Shown here one piece after another: positions 40,101 through 43,601 of a stretch of DNA of 43,601 nt. The stretch's first letter is position 1. The number at the start of each line of letters is the position of its first letter. Below the pieces are notes generated by a model. That model did not search any database and had not been told where the DNA came from. It saw only the letters and a program-made list of their open reading frames with translations. A program made the position numbers and the translations under genes. Source of the DNA: Kineosphaera limosa NBRC 100340 (GTDB lineage: Bacteria; Actinomycetota; Actinomycetes; Actinomycetales; Dermatophilaceae); contig NZ_BAHD01000058.1 in the NCBI RefSeq assembly GCF_000298215.1, positions 1-43,601 on the forward strand, read 5' to 3'.

Positions 40101-40609
40101 TGCGGGACGCGCCCGTGGCCCGCCGCGTGCCCGGCCAGCAGCTCGCGCAGGATGACGTCTTGTTCGGCGCCGGTGATGAGTTGCGGCGCCACCGTCGCCT
40201 CCTCCTGCGCCCGGGATCGGACCAGCGAGAACGCCAACGACTCCATGGTGCGCACGGGCACATGACTCGTGGTGGCCGCCAGTGCCCGGCTCAGCCGCTC
40301 ACGCAGCCGCCCTGCCTGGACCCGCGAGGGCGCGATGAGCAGACACTGGTGCGGCCCCAACCCTTCACCCCGCACCGCGTGCAGGATGCGGTGCACGGCC
40401 ACCGTCGTCTTGCCCGTGCCCGGCGCACCCACCACCCGCCGCACCGACCCCGCGGCAAGGACGCCCGCGCGCTGCGCGGCATCGAGCCTCGACCAGTCCG
40501 GCAGCTCGACCGGCTCGCGCCCGAGGCCACCGGCACCCGCGCTGTCGGCGGCGTCGGCGGAATCGGCGGCGAAGGCGGTGCCCGCGGCTGTCTGGATGCT
40601 CACAGCCAT
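37151..40609 (-). CDS. adnA: AdnA helicase-nuclease subunit
   Basis: The 1152-residue partner of AdnB combines a UvrD-like motor with a RecB-family nuclease. Walker A is VGAPGTGKTT at 60-69; Walker B LVVVDDAQEL; motif III LLLVGDPDVATQTFRGA; motif VI ARLLLLAVSRARTRLLV. The nuclease shows GRVDRLEVDAQGRLRVVDLK, then QLGAYQVAVQ. A Cys in FTRCGLRWLL and a late C-x2-C-x5-C (CRTCPVLDSC) form a pattern like the Fe-S staple of AddB-type nucleases, which predicts an iron-sulfur cluster. The start at MAVSIQTAAG was chosen over an ATG 63 bp upstream because high-GC3 coding begins there; the ribosome site is weak. The N-terminus has an Ala-Asp repeat of no known role. It is first in the adnA-adnB operon. 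Confidence 0.94.
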   Translation of the reverse strand: MAVSIQTAAGTAFAADSADAADSAGAGGLGREPVELPDWSRLDAAQRAGVLAAGSVRRVVGAPGTGKTTVAVHRILHAVRGEGLGPHQCLLIAPSRVQAGRLRERLSRALAATTSHVPVRTMESLAFSLVRSRAQEEATVAPQLITGAEQDVILRELLAGHAAGHGRVPHWPESLREATTTRGLRAELRELLMRLAEHGVGAGHLRALAAAHEVPVWAAAADVLAEYEEVSALSRPGALDSAGLLAQAIAVLSEASEAGPAGQGAAAAPVGAAALVGGLRLVVVDDAQELTRAGVVLLARLADLGVRLLLVGDPDVATQTFRGAQPHALLTAWRGEPEYLRPPLPGLGLGEQGAGSASGAVVLRTCHRAGPEVVAVADRVAAQIGTAGVAAHRQPLARGPRGASSGVEVAVTPSAAHEARHIAMTLRRAHLQEGVPWEQLAVIVRSGSQAAALRRALSAESVPVTVPGARVPLRDEPAVRPLLTLLALSLSPRPWLPATGVVDLMTSRLIGADSLGVRAARRDLRRHAQAHGHTRGSDELLVAALQLADATHESVRAELTALPAPLRRIVRAVAAGRRAAGLHPPGEQAGAADGSAAQHGQMVAAPPAEQQLTGATPQTRVARRVGVDEVLWAIWSSLGLADRWRAQAVRGGSAGARADRDLDAVCALFDAAGRYVERLPGSSPRGFLDHVAAQEIAADSLVARRVRAGEVTLTTPAGAVGGQWHTVVVAGLQEGAWPDLRPRGSTLRVPELLDALGDVPLAPHEAAAPSTVDTPDRLRRLRHDEARLLLLAVSRARTRLLVTAVRDEENQPSAYLDVIDPQGHSEQSRPFAEAVRPLTVAGVVADLRRRLAGEPAPAVRAALARRLARFADAGVATADPARWWGGNEPTDERPVWPGAAQVPVSPSRVEAFTRCGLRWLLTSCGGQSTHESVPVAIGNLVHEIAAEVDNDDAGLLRAALAQRWPRLGLGQGWLAQRHYELAESMLSLLARYDAQASAQGWRVVGRELPVRVDVGRATVTGRVDRLEVDAQGRLRVVDLKTGAGKPARADVARLPQLGAYQVAVQAGAFGGDLGSASAGAALLQVGKAAGTKPTLQVQPALAADEDPQWAETLVREVADAMASDHVEARVGEACRTCPVLDSCPLQAARWTL

Positions 40610-40824
40610 GATCAGATCACCGACCGCCGACAAGCTTCGCCGTCGCACCCACCCTGGCCGGTTGACCTGCACAGACGCGCAGGCTCCCGGGCGTGTTGCC
40701 CACGGCCCGGGCGCGCTGGCGGGCTCCGCACGGGCGGGCTGGAGGCTACGTCGGGCCGCCCATGCCTACGTCCGTGGGCGATAACATGCCCGGAAAGCGT
40801 AGAGAACGAACCACAGGGAGAGTC
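40610..40824. other. Divergent intergenic region between adnA and TetR regulator
   Basis: The 215-bp gap should contain promoters for both genes. A TAACAT element at 40782-40787 could be a -10 for the TetR gene but has no good -35. No clear TetR-type palindrome is visible. Confidence 0.4.
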
Positions 40825-41469
40825 GTGGCCATCGACGACGAACGGCCCGCAGCACCGAGCCGCACGCGGTTACCGCGTTCGGCCCGCCGCGCCCAGTTGC
40901 TGGCGGCGGCGCAGGCGGTGTTCGTCGAGAGCGGCTACCACGCCGCTGGCATGGATGAGATCGCAGAGCAAGCGGGCGTCTCCAAACCCGTTCTTTACCA
41001 ACACTTTCCTGGCAAACGTGAGTTGTACCTGGCGCTGCTGGACAAGGCCGACGAGGCGATCGTGGCCGAGGTGCTCAGCGGCATGGACGTCTCCCGCGAC
41101 AACAAGGAGCGGGTCGTCGCCACGATCAGCGCCTACTTCGCGTTCGTCGCCCGTGAGGGAGCGGCCTACCGGCTCGTCTTCGAATCGGATCTCGTCAACG
41201 ATCCTCAGGTACGTAGCCGCATCGACGCCGTCCAGGAGCACTGCGCCCAAGCGGTCGCGGCCGTCATCCGCACCGACACGGACTGCTCGCAGGCGCAGGC
41301 GCTGCTGCTCGCCACCGGCGTCGTGGGAATGGCCCAGATCGCGGCCCGACAGTGGTTGAGCAGCGGTGAGCAGATGCCCCAGGAGGAGGCGGTGCGGCTG
41401 GTCGCCCAACTCGCCTGGCGCGGCATGCGCGGCCTGCCCCGAACCGGCTCCGACCCCGCCGCCAACTGA
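40825..41469 (+). CDS. TetR family transcriptional regulator
   Basis: The 214-residue protein has an N-terminal helix-turn-helix domain: LPRSARRAQLLAAAQAVFVE, then GYHAAGMDEIAEQAGVSKPV and LYQHFPGKRELYLALLD, a textbook TetR DNA-binding unit at about residues 14-75. The C-terminal ligand-binding and dimer domain is all helical (RVVATISAYFAFVAREGAAY, RIDAVQEHCAQAVAAVIR). The ligand is unknown. The GTG is preceded by GGGAGAG; in-frame codons upstream do not look coding. In M. tuberculosis the TetR gene Rv3208 has the same place, next to the DUF3107 gene and near adnA, which supports orthology. It might regulate itself or the divergent adnA operon, but no operator is seen. Confidence 0.92.
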   Translation: MAIDDERPAAPSRTRLPRSARRAQLLAAAQAVFVESGYHAAGMDEIAEQAGVSKPVLYQHFPGKRELYLALLDKADEAIVAEVLSGMDVSRDNKERVVATISAYFAFVAREGAAYRLVFESDLVNDPQVRSRIDAVQEHCAQAVAAVIRTDTDCSQAQALLLATGVVGMAQIAARQWLSSGEQMPQEEAVRLVAQLAWRGMRGLPRTGSDPAAN

Positions 41470-41607
41470 ACGAAGCAGGCCCGTCTACCCTGGAAGGGAC
41501 GGTCGGCGACGCCCCCGGGCGACCTCCGACCACGACCCCAGGATTCGCCACCAGCGGATCAGACGCAGCGTTGGCGCACGATCGCCACGAGACCTAGGGA
41601 GACCGGC

Positions 41608-41832
41608 ATGGAGATCAAGATCGGTGTGCTGCACACCTCCCGCGAGATCACCCTCGAGAGCGACCAGACCCCGGAGGAGATCGAGCAGGCCGTCGCCGAC
41701 GCCCTCAAGTCCGGAACGGTGCTGCGGCTCGTAGACCGCAAGGGCAGCGTCATCCTCGTGCCGGGCGCAACCTTGGCGTACATCGAGATCGGCAGCCAGC
41801 GCAAGGGTGGCGTCGGCTTCGGCCAGCTCTGA
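41608..41832 (+). CDS. DUF3107 protein (TB9.4-like)
   Basis: The 74-residue acidic protein matches DUF3107, a small actinobacterial family known in M. tuberculosis as TB9.4. It reads MEIKIGVLHTSREITLES, then TPEEIEQAVADALKSGTVL and LVDRKGSVILVPGATLAYIE, and ends in RKGGVGFGQL. The pattern strand-helix-strand-strand suggests a compact alpha/beta fold, and the family resembles a small ATP-binding-protein-like domain. Function is unknown. AGGGAGACC precedes the ATG with good spacing. It lies 138 bp after the TetR gene and may share its transcript. Confidence 0.92.
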   Translation: MEIKIGVLHTSREITLESDQTPEEIEQAVADALKSGTVLRLVDRKGSVILVPGATLAYIEIGSQRKGGVGFGQL

Positions 41833-42164
41833 TCGAGTGCGAACCCAAGGGGGCCCCACTCGACTCTCTGAGCACAACAGCGAGCACGCAAACCGGGCAT
41901 AGCGGATTCGGTCGCCGACCCGGGTACCATGGCAATGTCAACAGGTGCCCGGTCGGCCGATAACGACACCCCTAGTCATCGCACGGCGATGATCGTCGCA
42001 GCACTCGCTGCGCCCGCCCAGCCCCTCACGGAGCAGGCAAAAGACCGGGCCACCCGCGCGGGTGGCCCGATGGACAAACCTCCGATCGGCCCTGACCGCC
42101 GTGCGTCGGCGCGCCCCGAGATGAGCTCGAGGCCACCGCGACGCGCCACCGATCGAGAGAGTCC
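41833..42164. other. Intergenic region of 332 bp before the DEAD-box helicase
   Basis: No coding signal is seen; a 79-codon open frame here has mixed GC3. A TACCAT element (41925-41930) could be the -10 of the helicase gene, giving a leader of about 225 nt that includes the hairpin at 42046-42069. Long structured leaders are typical of DEAD-box helicase genes. Just after DUF3107, TCGAGT and ACTCGA flank a G/C-rich run and may form a weak terminator. Confidence 0.45.
42046..42069. promoter_or_regulatory. 24-bp perfect palindrome in the DEAD-box helicase leader
   Basis: Positions 42046-42057 (CGGGCCACCCGC) are the exact reverse complement of 42058-42069. There is no T-tract, so it may be a regulatory hairpin in the leader, a terminator without U-tract, or a protein site. 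Confidence 0.6.
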
Positions 42165-43601
42165 ATGACACAAACGCACAACGACGTCGCCGAGCAGGCG
42201 ACGCCCATCATCGAGGCCGAGCTCGTCGAGGCCCCGGAAGCAGCCCCCCAGGCACCCGCCCCCACGTTCGCCGACTTCGGCGTACACCCCGACATCGTCG
42301 CGGCGCTGGCCGGCGCGGGCATCGTTCACCCGTTCCCGATCCAGGCGATGACCGCGCCGGTCGCGCTCACAGGCCACGACATCATCGGCCAGGCCAAGAC
42401 GGGCACGGGCAAGACCCTCGGCTTCGGCGTGCCCTTGCTCAATAAGGTGGTGGCCCCCGGCGACGAGAGTTTCGAGTCGCTGCCCCACCCGGGTCGCCCG
42501 CAGGCGCTCGTCGTCGTCCCGACCCGGGAGCTGTGCACCCAGGTGACCGGCGACCTCAAGACCGCCGGCAAGAAGCGCGGGATCCGCGTCGAGAGCATCT
42601 ACGGCGGCCGCGCGTTCGAGCCGCAGATCGAGGCTCTGCGCCGCGGCGTCGAGGTCATCGTCGGCACCCCGGGCCGGCTCATCGACCTCAACAAGCAGGG
42701 CCACCTCGCTCTGTCCAACGTGCGTACGGTCGTGCTGGACGAGGCCGACGAGATGCTGGACCTGGGCTTCCTGCCCGACGTCGAGAAGATCCTCGCGCAG
42801 ACCCCGGCTTCGCGGCAGACCATGCTGTTCTCCGCGACGATGCCCGGTGCCGTGGTCGCCCTCGCCCGCCGATACATGACGCAGCCGACGCACATCCGCG
42901 CCGTCTCCGATGCCGGTGACGACCGCCAGACCGTCGCCGCCATCGAGCAGTTCGTCTACCGTGCCCACGCGATGGACAAGGTCGAGCTGCTCTCCCGCGT
43001 GCTGCAGGCCAAGGGCCGCGGGCTGACGATCATCTTCTCGCGCACCAAGCGCACCGCCGCCAAGGTCGCCGACGAGCTCGTCGACCGCGGGTTCGCCGCC
43101 GCGGCCATCCACGGCGACCTCGGCCAGGGGGCCCGCGAGCAGGCGCTGCGCGCGTTCCGCAACGGCAAGGTCGACATCCTCGTCGCCACCGACGTGGCGG
43201 CCCGCGGCATCGACGTGCCCAACGTGACCCACGTCGTGAACTACCAGTGCCCCGAAGACGAGAAGACCTACCTGCACCGCACGGGCCGCACGGGCCGCGC
43301 GGGCCTGACCGGCGTGGCGATCACCCTCGTCGACTGGGATGACCTGCCCCGCTGGGGGCTCATCAACAAGGCCCTCGACCTGGGCATCCCGGACCCGGAG
43401 GAGACCTACTCCTCCTCCGAACACCTCTACGAGGACCTCGAGATCGACCCCTCGGTCACCGGTCGGCTACCCAAGGCCGCGCGTACCCGCGAGGGATTGG
43501 ACGCCGAGGTGATCGAAGACCTGGGCGAGACCGGTCGGGGCGCCGGCCGGGGCCGCCGGGACGGCGGTCGTGAGGGCGGCCGCAGCGCGGGTCGCGAGGG
43601 C
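42165..43601 (+). CDS. DEAD-box RNA helicase, C-terminus cut by window end
   Basis: The gene is open to the right edge, so only the first 479 residues are seen. The helicase core is complete: Q motif TFADFGVHPDIVAAL, HPFPIQAM, motif I AKTGTGKT near residue 83, Ia VPTRELC, GG, TPGRL, motif II DEAD near 193, motif III FSATMPG, motif V ATDVAARGIDVPNV, and motif VI HRTGRTGRAG. The visible tail is rich in Arg and Gly (GRGAGRGRRDGGREGG), typical of RNA-remodelling and ribosome-assembly or cold-shock helicases. The first 35 residues are acidic and Ala/Pro-rich. GAGAGAG precedes the ATG. It corresponds in position to M. tuberculosis rhlE (Rv3211). Confidence 0.95.
   Translation, partial: MTQTHNDVAEQATPIIEAELVEAPEAAPQAPAPTFADFGVHPDIVAALAGAGIVHPFPIQAMTAPVALTGHDIIGQAKTGTGKTLGFGVPLLNKVVAPGDESFESLPHPGRPQALVVVPTRELCTQVTGDLKTAGKKRGIRVESIYGGRAFEPQIEALRRGVEVIVGTPGRLIDLNKQGHLALSNVRTVVLDEADEMLDLGFLPDVEKILAQTPASRQTMLFSATMPGAVVALARRYMTQPTHIRAVSDAGDDRQTVAAIEQFVYRAHAMDKVELLSRVLQAKGRGLTIIFSRTKRTAAKVADELVDRGFAAAAIHGDLGQGAREQALRAFRNGKVDILVATDVAARGIDVPNVTHVVNYQCPEDEKTYLHRTGRTGRAGLTGVAITLVDWDDLPRWGLINKALDLGIPDPEETYSSSEHLYEDLEIDPSVTGRLPKAARTREGLDAEVIEDLGETGRGAGRGRRDGGREGGRSAGREG

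Noticed and set aside
13880-41916. Shared 15-mer GCGGATTCGGTCGCC at 13880 and 41902
   Set aside because: A single exact 15-bp match is expected by chance in a window of this size and composition, and the flanks do not align at fixed spacing.
41929-42168. 79-codon frame before the DEAD-box helicase
   Set aside because: Third-position GC is mixed, there is no ribosome site, and it overlaps a hairpin; it is better explained as untranslated leader.
1-43601. CRISPR arrays, insertion sequences, prophage or integrated islands
   Set aside because: No spaced direct repeats, transposase, integrase or terminal inverted repeats are seen; gene order and composition are those of conserved chromosome. The tandem repeats found are short in-frame minisatellites.

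Overview
The window is a very GC-rich, gene-dense piece of chromosome from a high-GC Gram-positive bacterium (Actinomycetota). Many starts are GTG, several promoters look leaderless, and lineage markers are present: WhiB7, UvrD2, AdnA/AdnB, UPF0182, DUF3107, DUF5679 and a PPA1309-type protein. Gene content and order suggest Micrococcales, perhaps near Dermatophilaceae/Intrasporangiaceae. That family-level guess is an inference. From memory, the order UPF0182 - PDZ/Lon protease - DUF2342 - E1-like protein - ABC1 kinase - whiB7 - uvrD2 - nudC - adnB - adnA - TetR - DUF3107 - DEAD helicase parallels Mycobacterium tuberculosis Rv3193c to Rv3211. I see no insertion sequence, prophage, CRISPR array or atypical island, so this is core genome rather than accessory DNA.

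Layout. 1-1025 (minus): the start of an alpha/beta hydrolase coupled to a YedK/HMCES abasic-site protein. 1266-5748 (plus): aroA, rsgA, a PPK2 kinase and hisN. 5819-10045 (minus): a two-subunit M16 peptidase and NDH-2. 10274-10350 (minus): initiator tRNA with its own promoter and terminator. 10406-13786 (minus): a large UPF0182 membrane protein with a collagen-like N-terminus. 14096-17391: a PPA1309-like protein (plus) facing a PDZ/Lon-like protease, moaE and an SDR-like protein (minus). 17677-20659 (plus): a coupled DUF2342 - Nudix - YwiC-like operon. 20857-23728 (plus): DUF5679, an E1-like protein and an ABC1 kinase. 23801-27404 (minus): a 64-residue protein, whiB7 with a long ORF-bearing leader, and uvrD2. 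27585-30275 (plus): a Na/Pi cotransporter, a coiled-coil protein and a PstS-like lipoprotein behind a candidate PHO box. 30291-31337 (minus): nudC. 31426-33039 (plus): a phosphotransferase-fold protein lacking its catalytic aspartates, whose 3' end overlaps adnB. 32889-40609 (minus): adnB and adnA. 40825-43601 (plus): a TetR regulator, DUF3107 and a DEAD-box helicase cut by the window end.

Themes. Double-strand-break and abasic-site repair (AdnAB, UvrD2, YedK), stress and antibiotic response (WhiB7), phosphate supply and envelope functions dominate. Tight coupling is common: eight gene pairs overlap by exactly 4 bp, six as GTGA and two as ATGA. The most interesting signals are the whiB7 leader (AT-rich element, promoter, 101-codon ORF, hairpin), a 46-bp perfect palindrome carrying inverted DnaA-box-like sequences, a 13-bp triple repeat that puts TAA in all three frames behind the Lon-like protease, the apparent pseudokinase, in-frame minisatellites that enlarge AdnB, and the phosphate gene set.
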